The notes: generated by a model not told the origin, from the letters alone. Shown: positions 1 through 6,563, numbered from the stretch's first letter. The stretch is DNA of 12,238 nt from Pseudomonadota bacterium (GCA_022567015.1 JADFHR010000082.1:1-12238), one strand, 5' to 3'. Made by a program: numbers and translations.

Positions 1-93
1 CGGCGACGGTCATGGCCGTTCCATGTTCCGCCGGCGGCGACCGGGGCCGTTTCGCCGCTCGCGGGCCCGTCGCGGGCGAAAAACCCTTAGGGA

Positions 94-123
94 TTGGCAA
101 ATTAGAAGAACTTCCTCTACTAT
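94..123 (+). promoter_or_regulatory. candidate sigma70 promoter for the small lipoprotein gene
   Basis: TTGGCA (94-99) and TACTAT (118-123) are separated by 18 bases, in an AT-richer patch between GC-rich sequences. This would give a leader of about 85 bases before the ATG at 214. The match is moderate and rests on consensus only. Confidence 0.35.
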
Positions 124-213
124 AGGGTAACCAATAAGAAGACTACACGGTGGCGGGGGTAACCGGGCGGCAGTCCCGGGGTCCCGTACCGACGAGGGGA
201 GGAGAAGTTCACG

Positions 214-414
214 ATGAGAACGACGACCATGGTCGCGGTGGCCTTGGTCCTGACGTTGCTTGGTCTTGCCGGGTGTGAGACAGCGTACGGACCAAAGCCG
301 TTGGGCAGCGATCGGCTCAACATCGGGGTCGGCAGTGCCCCCGCGACAAAACAATACGGCGGCTATCCCGTGCGTGAAAAAAGTATCGTGTTCAGGACAC
401 GGGTGAGTTTCTGA
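214..414 (+). CDS. small predicted lipoprotein, 66 aa
   Basis: This is an unrecognised short secreted protein. It begins with a hydrophobic signal segment (residues 6-20) that runs directly into a lipobox, L-A-G-C, with the cysteine at residue 21. That pattern predicts cleavage by signal peptidase II and lipidation of Cys21. The +2 residue is Glu, not Asp, so by the usual rule the protein would be sorted to the outer membrane. The mature part is only about 46 residues, polar and rich in Gly, Pro and Lys/Arg, with no domain I know. A purine-rich GGGAGGAG stretch (about 198-205) precedes the ATG by roughly 9 bases and supports this start; a second ATG at 229 would shorten the signal peptide badly. 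A candidate promoter lies at 94-123. The nearest gene downstream converges on it, so it appears to stand alone. Confidence 0.65.
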   Translation: MRTTTMVAVALVLTLLGLAGCETAYGPKPLGSDRLNIGVGSAPATKQYGGYPVREKSIVFRTRVSF

Positions 415-482
415 GGCAGGGACGTCCTTGGGACGGCACGGCCGCGACGGCGCGACGCAAGCGCCGTTAGACGATAGGTCAC

Positions 483-530
483 AAACGTCGCGGCGTCCGC
501 GGACGCCCGTGGCGCGTCGCGGCGACGGTC
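483..530. other. GC-rich hairpin(s) between convergent genes
   Basis: GGCGTCC (492-498), a GC loop and GGACGCC (501-507) form a perfect stem. It sits between the stops of the lipoprotein gene and the convergent membrane-protein gene, with further self-complementary GC-rich sequence just downstream. It could help end transcription from either side, but there is no T-tract, so a standard rho-independent terminator is not shown. Confidence 0.25.
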
Positions 531-589
531 GCCGACGCGGCGGCGCCAGGGCTATCTGTCGCGGTCACAAGGCCTAAGGCCGATCGGGG

Positions 590-796
590 CTAGTACCCGG
601 TGAGGACGAAATTCAGGGCCATCAGGGCGACCGTCAGGCCCTGCATCCCCACCCGCCAGCGCATCAGCAGATTGGAATACCCGGCGCCGGTCTCGTCGTC
701 GAAGCCCATCGCCCACAGGCCGGTGAACAGGACCACGGCGGTCGATGCCATGGCAATGACCACGAAATACGGAAGCATGGTGGCTAACCCGCTCAT
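590..796 (-). CDS. HIG1-domain / twin transmembrane protein, 68 aa
   Basis: This is a small integral membrane protein with two helices, TM1 at about residues 6-30 and TM2 at about 49-66. They are joined by a short polar loop holding the motif Y-S-N-L-L-M-R-W-R-V-G-M-Q-G (residues 40-53). A Y-S-N-x-L-M-R-x-R-V-x-x-Q loop between two helices is typical of the short alphaproteobacterial HIG1-like 'twin transmembrane' proteins. Mitochondrial HIG1 relatives associate with respiratory supercomplexes and cytochrome oxidase. Whether the bacterial ones do so is not settled, so the role stays open. The length fits the bacterial family. The start ATG (796-794) has only a weak upstream GGTG, but it gives a complete first helix. 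A candidate promoter lies just upstream at 862-835, giving a short leader. No neighbour shares its strand. Confidence 0.75.
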   Translation of the reverse strand: MSGLATMLPYFVVIAMASTAVVLFTGLWAMGFDDETGAGYSNLLMRWRVGMQGLTVALMALNFVLTGY

Positions 797-834
797 GGTT
801 CACCGTACATCGAACCGGCGCCTAATTCTACATA

Positions 835-862
835 AAAATAATGTATAATAAGAACAGTTCAA
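835..862 (-). promoter_or_regulatory. candidate sigma70 promoter for the HIG1-like gene
   Basis: On the minus strand, TTGAAC (862-857) and TATTTT (840-835) are spaced by 16 bases, in a short AT-rich island (about 820-865). Transcription would start about 30 bases before the ATG at 796. The -10 match is imperfect. The same island also contains an exact TATAAT on the plus strand (844-849), but without a matching -35. Confidence 0.35.
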
Positions 863-1245
863 AACAGCGCCGCCGCCGGTTGAGCCCGGTTTGGCGTGGC
901 GACGAGACTAGTGGCCGTGGTGATGATGGAGTTACCGGCCCGTTGGGGACGGAACGGGTACCTTGACGCGCGGGGGGCGGCGCCTCGCTCCGAGCCGCGG
1001 AACCGCGGCCGCGTCGTGCTCCTCAGGGTCGTGAAGGCGATAGAGGAGTTACTGTCAGAGGAACGGCCTGACGACGGGGAGTGCCTTGGACGCCCCAGGA
1101 GGCCCGTACAGGCGCGTTAAGCCCTTCCCGAGCCTCCCTACCCCACAACGCGAATTCCGGGTCATCGTGGCGTCGTATAGCCAACCTTTCGTTCCCGTCC
1201 GCGGCGCGGTGTACGGAAAACCGGAAATGGCCGCACCTACGATGC
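863..1245. other. stretch without a supported gene
   Basis: This GC-rich sequence has short open frames on both strands (for example 896-1120 plus and 1055-1249 minus). None has a convincing ribosome binding site, a recognisable protein or normal codon composition. I see no RNA gene, repeat or mobile-element end in it. Confidence 0.4.
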
Positions 1246-1378
1246 ACACAAATTAGATAAAATTTGATACAATATTAGTTTGATATTACATAAAATCATT
1301 TCAGGTATTACTTATAAAAGATATTTTTTGTTGACTTATAGGTGAATTCGTTTTAAATAAGCTTAATCTTTTCTCATG
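1246..1378. promoter_or_regulatory. AT-rich upstream region of the FecR-domain gene
   Basis: These roughly 130 bases are strongly AT-rich in an otherwise very GC-rich window. They contain runs of A and T and several TTTGATA/AATATTA-type elements. The patch ends at the candidate promoter and lies directly upstream of the FecR-domain gene. Such patches often bind nucleoid silencers or act as UP elements; that reading is inference. Confidence 0.45.
1331..1358 (+). promoter_or_regulatory. candidate sigma70 promoter for the FecR-CHASE2 pair
   Basis: TTGACT (1331-1336) is followed after 16 bases by TTAAAT (1353-1358), or after 17 by TAAATA. The -35 box is one base from consensus. Transcription would start around 1365, leaving a leader of about 80 bases before the ATG at 1447. 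Confidence 0.5.
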
Positions 1379-1446
1379 ATTGTTGGAGGTGCCCACGTAA
1401 GACCGGGGTGGGAAACAGGCACCATACTTTGGCAGTGGAGGCTGTT

Positions 1447-2553
1447 ATGGAACGTCGAATCTCTGTTGAGCCCACCTCGAACGCAACCGAATCCACCGTT
1501 TGCAGCAGGGGTTGGTTAAGGATCGTCGTGGCGGGGGCCCGGAGTGCCGGTTTTGCCTTCCTGATGGCTGGCCTTGTCGCCGCGGTTCCGGGAGTGTCCC
1601 CGGCGTCCGCGGGACAAGACGGCTTGACCTGGGTCGTTACCAAGGCATCGGGGAACGTACAGTACCGCATGGGCGGCAAGGCTCCGACCGAGTGGCAGGC
1701 GCTGCAAGCGGGCGCGGTCCTCGGCGCGGCGGCTGAAGTCCGCACCGGAAGCGACAGCCGGGCCCTGCTCACCCATCGAGGCACGACCTTGACCGTGTCG
1801 CCGGAAAGCGCCCTCAAGCTTCCCGGAGCGGACAGGCCGAACGGCGTGTACCGGGTGTTCCAGAGCCTGGGCACCCTGCTTTACAAGATCAAGGAGCGCG
1901 CCGCCGGCATGGCCGCCTTCGAGGTGGAAACGCCTTATCTGGTGGCGGTGGTGAAGGGTACGGTGTTCACGGTCAACGCGTCGAACGCCGGGGCCGCCGT
2001 GCATCTGACCGAGGGCGTCGTCGATGTCCAGCCCACCCTGGGCGGCACCGGCGTTACACTGACGCCCGGCCGCACGGCTCTCATCACCGCGGTGCCCGGC
2101 GCGGATGTTATCGTCAAGGGCCTTGACGCCGGCAAGCGCTCGAACGTGACCCCGTCGAAGGGGAAGGGCAAGGGTAGCGCGGCGACGTCTTCCGGCGCGC
2201 ACGGTGGCAAGGGCGTCACCATTTCCCAGTCGGCGAAATCCGACCACCCGCGTGCGGTCGCCATCTTCGCCAGCAACAACCGCGGCGGCCTGTTCGCCAA
2301 GGGCGTGAACGTCAAGAACGCGTTCAATAAGAAAGGCGGCGTGTCGGGTTCGAGCCATGGCGGCGAGGTCAGTGCCGTGGCCAGGGACCTGGCAATAAAC
2401 GGCGGCGCCGACGTGAGCGCGGCGGCCAAGGACGGCGGTCTGGCGCTCGGCACCGGCAACGATGGCGGCGGCCTGTCCTCCAACAGCGGCTCCGGCGGCC
2501 GGTGGCGGCCTGTCCTCCAACAGCGGTTCCGGTGGTGGCGGACTGTCCAGTAG
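1447..2553 (+). CDS. secreted FecR-domain protein with frameshifted Gly/Ser-rich tail
   Basis: The start is the ATG at 1447, preceded by GGAGG (1437-1441) at ideal spacing; an in-frame GTG at 1408 lacks such a site. Residues 1-56 form a long signal peptide, with a hydrophobic core at about 33-50 and likely cleavage after Ala-Ser-Ala (53-55). Residues about 60-215 are a FecR domain. It carries the usual 'V-R-T-G-S-D-S-R-A' strand (98-106), the 'E-T-P-Y-L-V-A-V-V-K-G-T-V-F-T-V' strand (161-176) and the 'L-T-E-G-V-V-D-V' strand (187-194). There is no N-terminal anti-sigma helix or internal transmembrane segment, so this is a periplasmic or surface FecR protein and not a TonB-type regulator. A Lys/Gly linker (about 229-260) precedes a glycine-rich C-terminus. 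After Gly351 the frame shifts at about 2500: this frame gives a short Arg/Trp-rich end and stops at 2551-2553, while the repeats continue one frame over to 2764. Without the shift the protein would be 438 residues. The neighbouring CHASE2 gene suggests a joint sensing role (inference). Confidence 0.85.
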   Translation: MERRISVEPTSNATESTVCSRGWLRIVVAGARSAGFAFLMAGLVAAVPGVSPASAGQDGLTWVVTKASGNVQYRMGGKAPTEWQALQAGAVLGAAAEVRTGSDSRALLTHRGTTLTVSPESALKLPGADRPNGVYRVFQSLGTLLYKIKERAAGMAAFEVETPYLVAVVKGTVFTVNASNAGAAVHLTEGVVDVQPTLGGTGVTLTPGRTALITAVPGADVIVKGLDAGKRSNVTPSKGKGKGSAATSSGAHGGKGVTISQSAKSDHPRAVAIFASNNRGGLFAKGVNVKNAFNKKGGVSGSSHGGEVSAVARDLAINGGADVSAAAKDGGLALGTGNDGGGLSSNSGSGGRWRPVLQQRFRWWRTVQ

Positions 2554-2690
2554 CGGCTCCGGCGGCGGCGGCCTGTCCAGTGGCGGCTCCGGTGGCGGCG
2601 GACTGTCCAGTGGCGGCTCCGGTGGCGGTGGACTGTCCAGTAGCGGTTCCGGTGGTGGCGGCCTGTCCAACAGCGGCCCTGGCAACAACA
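2464..2690 (+). repeat. tandem Gly/Ser-rich coding repeat, 30-33 bp units
   Basis: About six head-to-tail units each encode a block such as G-G-G-G-L-S-S-G-G-S. The first two are 11-residue variants (L-S-S-N-S-G-S-G-G-G-G); the later four are 10-residue units. A final degenerate unit reads L-S-N-S-G-P-G-N-N-N. Bases differ mostly at third positions, as expected for a translated repeat expanded by slippage or unequal crossing over. The frame break of the FecR gene falls between the first and second units. Confidence 0.85.
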
Positions 2691-2764
2691 ACGCCGGTGG
2701 CCTGGGCGGCGGCAACAGCGCCGGTAACTCCGGCAAGGGCAAAGGCGGCGGCAAGAAGTCCTAA
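2501..2764 (+). other. out-of-frame continuation of the FecR-domain protein (87 codons)
   Basis: From 2501 the frame one base further on encodes five more Gly/Ser repeat units, an Asn/Gly-rich segment and a lysine-rich end, G-K-G-K-G-G-G-K-K-S. It stops with TAA at 2762-2764. This is clearly the natural end of the FecR-domain protein: the repeat motif is the same as in the last in-frame unit, and the lysine/glycine style matches the linker at residues 229-255. It has no start or ribosome binding site of its own. The extra C at 2500 (in GGCGGCCGGTGG, about 2494-2505) accounts for the shift. Possible explanations are a genuine mutation, a phase-variable tract, programmed slippage or a sequencing error in GC-rich repeats. 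Confidence 0.75.
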
Positions 2765-2786
2765 CCGCCAGAACAAGACGGCGAGA

Positions 2787-2823
2787 GGCGTCCTTACGGG
2801 TGTTCCGTGCCCGTAAGGACGTC
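2787..2823 (+). terminator. long perfect hairpin between the FecR and CHASE2 genes
   Basis: GTCCTTACGGG (2790-2800) pairs perfectly with CCCGTAAGGAC (2810-2820) around a 9-base loop. A C-G pair (2789/2821), a G-T wobble and another G-C pair extend it. It starts 25 bases after the stop of the FecR tail and ends about 50 bases before the CHASE2 start. The sequence after the stem (GTCGCGCTGTTTACG) has no real T-run, so complete termination is doubtful. It could be a partial terminator or an mRNA-stabilising stem that sets the ratio of the two products. Confidence 0.55.
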
Positions 2824-2869
2824 GCGCTGTTTACGACACCACCCATGAAAAACGCCGAGCGAGGCTGAA

Positions 2870-5686
2870 ATGTCGAACGGACCGTCCAAGAAACACAAGG
2901 CCCTGAAGACCCGGTACGTCACGTCCGCCGTTATCTTCCTGGCGGTCGCGGCGCTTTATCTTTCCGGGGCCTTGCGCTTCGTGGACAACAAGCTTCTCGA
3001 GGCGCAATTCGCCGTCTTCGGGCGTGACGCCACCCCGGATCTGGTGATCGTCGCCATCGACGCGGAAAGCCTGGAGGAAGTGGGGACCTGGCCCTGGCCC
3101 AGGGAGTACCACGCGCGGGTCCTGGAGACGCTTCTCGACGCCGGGGCCGAGCGTGTCGCGTTCGACGTCGACTTCAGCTCGTCGTCCAACGCCGACGGCG
3201 ATTCCCATTTCGCGAGGGCCCTGGCGCGCGCCGGGTCCCGCGCAATCCTGCCCGTGTTCAAGCAGTACCGCCAAGGCAACGCCGGCGAAGACGCCGGCGA
3301 ACCCGGCATCATCCTCACCGAACCCCTGCCCTCGTTCCGCGACAAGGCCGCGTTGGCGTCCGTATCCCTGCGGCCGGACGCGGACGGGGTCGTCCGGCGC
3401 GTCGACATCCAGCAGCCGTGGAAGGACGGGACCATACCCTTCCTGGCGGCAAAACTGGCGGGCATCGAGAACCACGCCGGCGGCACCTACCACATCGATT
3501 TCGGCATCTCGCCCAAGACCATCGACCAGATCTCCTATGCCGACGTGCTGGCGAAGCGTTTCGACCCCGGCCGCGTGGCCGGCAAGAGGGTGATCGTCGG
3601 GGCCACGGCGGTGCAACTGGGCGACAACCTGTCGGCGCCCCGTTGGGGGATCATACCGGGCGTCAAGGTGATGGGACTTATCTACCAGTCCCTGGTCCAG
3701 GGCCGTCTGCTGCAAAGGCTGAATCCCTTGTTCGTGCTCGCCGTCGCCGGCCTGCTCATATTCGTCTTCGGCCCCAGGTACGCCGGCTGGAACTGGCGCA
3801 AGAGCCTGGCCCTGCTGGTCCTTACCTGGGCGGCCGTGACCGCCGCGGCGATGGCCGCGCATCACGAAAAGCTCATTCTCGACACCTCGGTCATTCTCCT
3901 GGCGACAACGCTCTGCTTCGTTTCCGGGATCATCAGCCAGTCCAACTGGATGACGCTGCGCATCCGGCACCAAGGCGCCCAGATCCGCGACAAGGACGCC
4001 ATGATGAAAGGTGTCGTCCGCACCAGCTTCGACGGCATCCTCATACTCGATGAAACCGGGGTTATTCTCGATGCGAATCCCGCCGCCGGGAAATTGTTCG
4101 GCGAGGACGCGGACAAGCTGGCGGGCCGTCCTATCGGCACCTTAATCCCCGACGCCAGCGGCCTGTTTCGGCGCCCCGGTGCCGGTGCCGCTCCCATGGC
4201 ACGCGCCCGCCGCCACGAGACCGTGGCGCGGCGGACGGACGAGTCGACATTCCCCGTCGAGATCGCCATGCGGGAAATGTCTACGGACAACGGGCGCTGG
4301 CAGATCGCGTTCGTCCGCGACATCACCGACCGCAAAGCGCACCAGGAGGCCCTGGAGCACCAGGCGCTCCACGACGCGCTGACGGGCCTTCCCAACCGCA
4401 CGTACCTTGCCAAGCGGCTGGACGACACCATCCGCCGGGCCGCGCGCACGGGCGAGCATTTTGCCCTTCTGATTCTCGACCTCGACCGGTTCAAGGAAAT
4501 CAACGACACCCTGGGCCATCACATCGGCGACCTGGTGCTGCGGCAGATCGCGACCCGCCTGAAGACTCCCTTGCGCAGGTCGGACATGATCGCCCGCCTG
4601 GGCGGCGACGAGTTCGCCATCCTCTTGTCCCCAGTGTACGCCGACGGTTCGGTGACGAAGCTTGCCGGGCGCCTGCAGAAGGCTTTGGAAGCGCCCATGC
4701 AGTGCAAGGGCATGACCCTCGACGTCGGCGCCAGCATCGGCGTCGCCATCTTTCCCGACGACGGAACCGACGCCACGGAGCTGGTTCAAAGGGCCGACAT
4801 CGCCATGTACGTGGCCAAGAACGCAGGACTCCCGCTGGCCTTCTACGATTCGGATCAGGATCAAAACAGCGTGCGCCATCTGGCCTTGACCGGGGAACTC
4901 AAGCGCGCCATCGAGGGAGAGCAGCTCGAGCTTCACTACCAGCCCAAGATTTCCGTCGAGACCAACCAGGTCATCGGCGTCGAAGCCCTGGCCCGATGGC
5001 ATCACCCGGAGCATGGATACATCCCGGCCGAGGAGTTCATCACGCTGGCCGAACAAACCGGGCTGATCCAGAACCTGACCGAGTGGGCCTTGCGAACCTC
5101 CATCGGGCAGTCGGCGCGCTGGCGCGCCGCGGGGATGGACCTGACGGTTTCGGTGAACCTTTCGGCCAAGATCCTGCAAGACGACGACCTGCCCCGATTC
5201 ATCGAGGACCTGCTGGGCGAATACGGCGTGGAACCGGAGCGTCTTGTTCTGGAAATCACCGAGAGCGCGATCATGGCGGATTCGGGTCGCTCCAAGGCGG
5301 TCATCGACCGGCTTGCGGAGAAGGGGATGAAGCTGTCCATCGACGATTTCGGCACCGGGTATTCCTCGCTCGCCTACCTGAAGGATCTGCCGGTGCACGA
5401 ACTCAAGATCGACAAGTCCTTCGTCATGGACATGGTCAACGACGAGAGCGACCAGGTCATCGTCAAATCCACCATCCAGCTTGCCCACAACCTGGGCCTG
5501 ACGGTGGTCGCCGAAGGGGTCGAATCCGCCGAAATCCTCGCCCTGCTGGCGGACATGGACGCCGACGTCGCCCAGGGCTATTTCATCAGCAAGGCTCTGC
5601 CCATCGGCGACTTCGACGACTGGCTCCACACCTGGCGGGCCGCCGCCGAGGGGCCACGGCTTGCCGTCGTCGCCGGCGGCTATTAG
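2870..5686 (+). CDS. CHASE2-PAS-GGDEF-EAL membrane protein (c-di-GMP synthesis/turnover)
   Basis: This is a 938-residue sensor enzyme for the second messenger c-di-GMP. A first membrane helix (about 16-36) is followed by a periplasmic CHASE2 domain (about 40-280). Three more helices follow (about 286-305, 311-330, 335-357), which is the usual CHASE2 topology and places the rest in the cytoplasm. A PAS domain (about 380-490) ends in D-I-T-D-R-K and leads into the GGDEF domain (about 495-660). The GGDEF signature is intact at 578-582. An inhibitory I-site R-x-x-D stands at 569-572, exactly five residues before it. The EAL domain (about 670-920) has E-A-L at 705-707, Asn763, Glu795, the D-D-F-G-T-G-Y loop (825-831), Lys846 and Glu882. 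All expected metal and catalytic residues are therefore present, and both cyclase and phosphodiesterase activity are possible. GAGG (2861-2864) supports the ATG. It lies downstream of the FecR-domain gene, probably in one transcription unit interrupted by a hairpin. The signal sensed is unknown. Confidence 0.95.
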   Translation: MSNGPSKKHKALKTRYVTSAVIFLAVAALYLSGALRFVDNKLLEAQFAVFGRDATPDLVIVAIDAESLEEVGTWPWPREYHARVLETLLDAGAERVAFDVDFSSSSNADGDSHFARALARAGSRAILPVFKQYRQGNAGEDAGEPGIILTEPLPSFRDKAALASVSLRPDADGVVRRVDIQQPWKDGTIPFLAAKLAGIENHAGGTYHIDFGISPKTIDQISYADVLAKRFDPGRVAGKRVIVGATAVQLGDNLSAPRWGIIPGVKVMGLIYQSLVQGRLLQRLNPLFVLAVAGLLIFVFGPRYAGWNWRKSLALLVLTWAAVTAAAMAAHHEKLILDTSVILLATTLCFVSGIISQSNWMTLRIRHQGAQIRDKDAMMKGVVRTSFDGILILDETGVILDANPAAGKLFGEDADKLAGRPIGTLIPDASGLFRRPGAGAAPMARARRHETVARRTDESTFPVEIAMREMSTDNGRWQIAFVRDITDRKAHQEALEHQALHDALTGLPNRTYLAKRLDDTIRRAARTGEHFALLILDLDRFKEINDTLGHHIGDLVLRQIATRLKTPLRRSDMIARLGGDEFAILLSPVYADGSVTKLAGRLQKALEAPMQCKGMTLDVGASIGVAIFPDDGTDATELVQRADIAMYVAKNAGLPLAFYDSDQDQNSVRHLALTGELKRAIEGEQLELHYQPKISVETNQVIGVEALARWHHPEHGYIPAEEFITLAEQTGLIQNLTEWALRTSIGQSARWRAAGMDLTVSVNLSAKILQDDDLPRFIEDLLGEYGVEPERLVLEITESAIMADSGRSKAVIDRLAEKGMKLSIDDFGTGYSSLAYLKDLPVHELKIDKSFVMDMVNDESDQVIVKSTIQLAHNLGLTVVAEGVESAEILALLADMDADVAQGYFISKALPIGDFDDWLHTWRAAAEGPRLAVVAGGY

Positions 5687-5783
5687 GGCCACCGAGTCCG
5701 ACATCCGCCCTGCGCTCCGTCATCGCGACGGACGCGATTCGGCTTGAGCGCCGCCGCGCGCTTACGGAGGGCCGCGCCCCCCA

Positions 5784-5824
5784 GCCAGGGTTTTCATAAC
5801 CCCTGAACCCCGTTTACCGGGTTC
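5784..5824 (+). terminator. tandem short hairpins after the c-di-GMP gene
   Basis: The first hairpin is CAGGGTT...AACCCCTG (about 5785-5804, one bulge). The second is GAACCC (5805-5810) pairing with GGGTTC (5819-5824). They stand about 100 bases after the stop of the CHASE2 gene and just beyond the broken end of the malyl-CoA lyase fragment. A weak T-run lies inside the first loop and none follows the second, so this is only a candidate bidirectional terminator. Confidence 0.3.
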
Positions 5825-5844
5825 TCAAGGGCCCTCGGTGGGGA

Positions 5845-6114
5845 TCACAAGGGGCAACGCCCGTAAGGCGTGTTGAGACCGTTGATCCGCATCAAAATCG
5901 ATTTCTGGCCCCAGTCGATCTCGGTCAATGCCTCGATAATGTTTTTTCGAGCCTCCGGCTTTTCATCCGGTGGAATCGCATCCTCAATCTCGAACATGAT
6001 GACATCCGCTTCGGACGTTGTGGCGGCCTCGAAGGTCTCCGGTCGATCGGCCAAAACAAACAATTGGCTGCGGTTCAAACGAGCCGGTGCCTGATCGATA
6101 TTTGAAAAACTCAT
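5845..6114 (-). pseudogene. mcl: truncated malyl-CoA lyase (HpcH/HpaI aldolase/CitE family), N-terminal fragment
   Basis: The 89-codon frame matches the first 80-odd residues of an L-malyl-CoA/beta-methylmalyl-CoA lyase. It has the N-terminal R-x-N-R-S-Q-L-F segment (12-19) and the 'A-D-V-I-M-F-E-I-E-D-A' strand (36-46), where the family has a D/E-L-E-D motif. It also has 'K-N-I-I-E-A-L-x-x-I-D-W-G' (57-69) and 'R-I-N-G-L-N-T-P-Y' (76-84). Intact enzymes are about 310-350 residues and continue from this point into the rest of the TIM barrel. Here the homology ends at Tyr84, and five unrelated codons lead to a stop. A strong GGGGAGGAG site just upstream of the ATG (6114-6112) is retained, so the gene start is original and the 3' part was lost. 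The fragment lacks most of the active site and cannot be an active lyase. The intact enzyme cleaves malyl-CoA to acetyl-CoA and glyoxylate. Whether another copy exists elsewhere cannot be seen here. Confidence 0.75.
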
Positions 6115-6209
6115 AGTCCGCTCCTCCCCGATCTTTGTTCCTTTAAAAGCAAGATGGGGAAGTATGCAGAATTAACCAACATCCGGCGATCCATAGGCGG
6201 GTGGGAAAG

Positions 6210-6233
6210 GTCCGCTTCTGGCTATGAGCGGAC
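6210..6233. repeat. GTCCGCT...AGCGGAC palindrome
   Basis: GTCCGCT (6210-6216) pairs with AGCGGAC (6227-6233) around a short loop containing TGGCT. The same palindrome type recurs at 8127, 8173 and 8418 and at the outer ends of both 176-bp elements. It belongs to a dispersed intergenic repeat family. Confidence 0.7.
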
Positions 6234-6255
6234 ATCCAGCGCGGGTCTACTGAAC

Positions 6256-6431
6256 GTCCGGTTCTGACCCAGGCTGTGTAAAAACCCGGGTCGGAAGAGC
6301 GTCGGCGCAACAATAGAGTCGGCAATAGCGGATGCGTGAAACATTATTGCCTGCGACGGCGGTTACGCGAATCAATGTTGCGCGCTCGGGCCTCGAAAAT
6401 AGTTTTCACCCAGCCTGGACCCCAAGCGGAC
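6256..6431 (+). mobile_element. MITE-like element, copy 1 (176 bp, decayed ends)
   Basis: This sequence aligns end to end with 8220-8395 in the same orientation, with roughly 17 mismatches counted by eye (about 90% identity) and no gap. The left end has GACCCAGGCTGTGTAAAAA (6266-6284). The right end carries its inverted counterpart, but with several mismatches, so this copy is older or less constrained than copy 2. There is no transposase inside; the length and terminal inverted repeats point to a non-autonomous element. It contains inverted internal segments that would fold into a long hairpin. The parent transposon is not identifiable from the window. Confidence 0.7.
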
Positions 6432-6563
6432 ATAATCAGCTATCGAATTCGCGGCAGTCAGAAAGCGAACATCAGTGTTTGCTCAGCGACCAAGCATGTA
6501 CCGAAAACCAAGGATTTACGTACACCGCGCTGCGGAAGGGAATGAAGAGTTAGCCACACGCCG

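Noticed and set aside
896..1120. Possible 74-codon plus-strand gene
   Set aside because: It has no ribosome binding site, an Arg/Gly-rich composition typical of chance frames in GC-rich DNA, and no recognisable motif.
1055..1249. Possible minus-strand short gene reading away from the AT-rich island
   Set aside because: It has a GTG start without a ribosome binding site, no helix or signal pattern, and overlaps another equally weak frame.
1408..1446. Upstream GTG start for the FecR-domain protein
   Set aside because: The ATG at 1447 has a proper GGAGG at ideal spacing and gives a normal signal peptide; the GTG has neither.
1516..2754. Long minus-strand open frame opposite the FecR gene with Pro-rich repeats
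   Set aside because: It is the mirror image of the Gly/Ser repeat on the plus strand. The plus strand has a signal peptide, a FecR domain and a ribosome binding site, and the minus frame has none.
2831..3973. Long minus-strand frame opposite the CHASE2 part of the c-di-GMP gene (and 4142-5704 opposite GGDEF-EAL)
   Set aside because: These are shadow frames of an unmistakable domain protein, with no ribosome binding site or family resemblance.
6143..6325. Small minus-strand frame, matched by 7936-8289, sharing L-L-L-R-R-R-S-S-D-P
   Set aside because: Both come from the left end of the repeated element and diverge as soon as the repeat ends. This is a repeat artefact, not a gene family.
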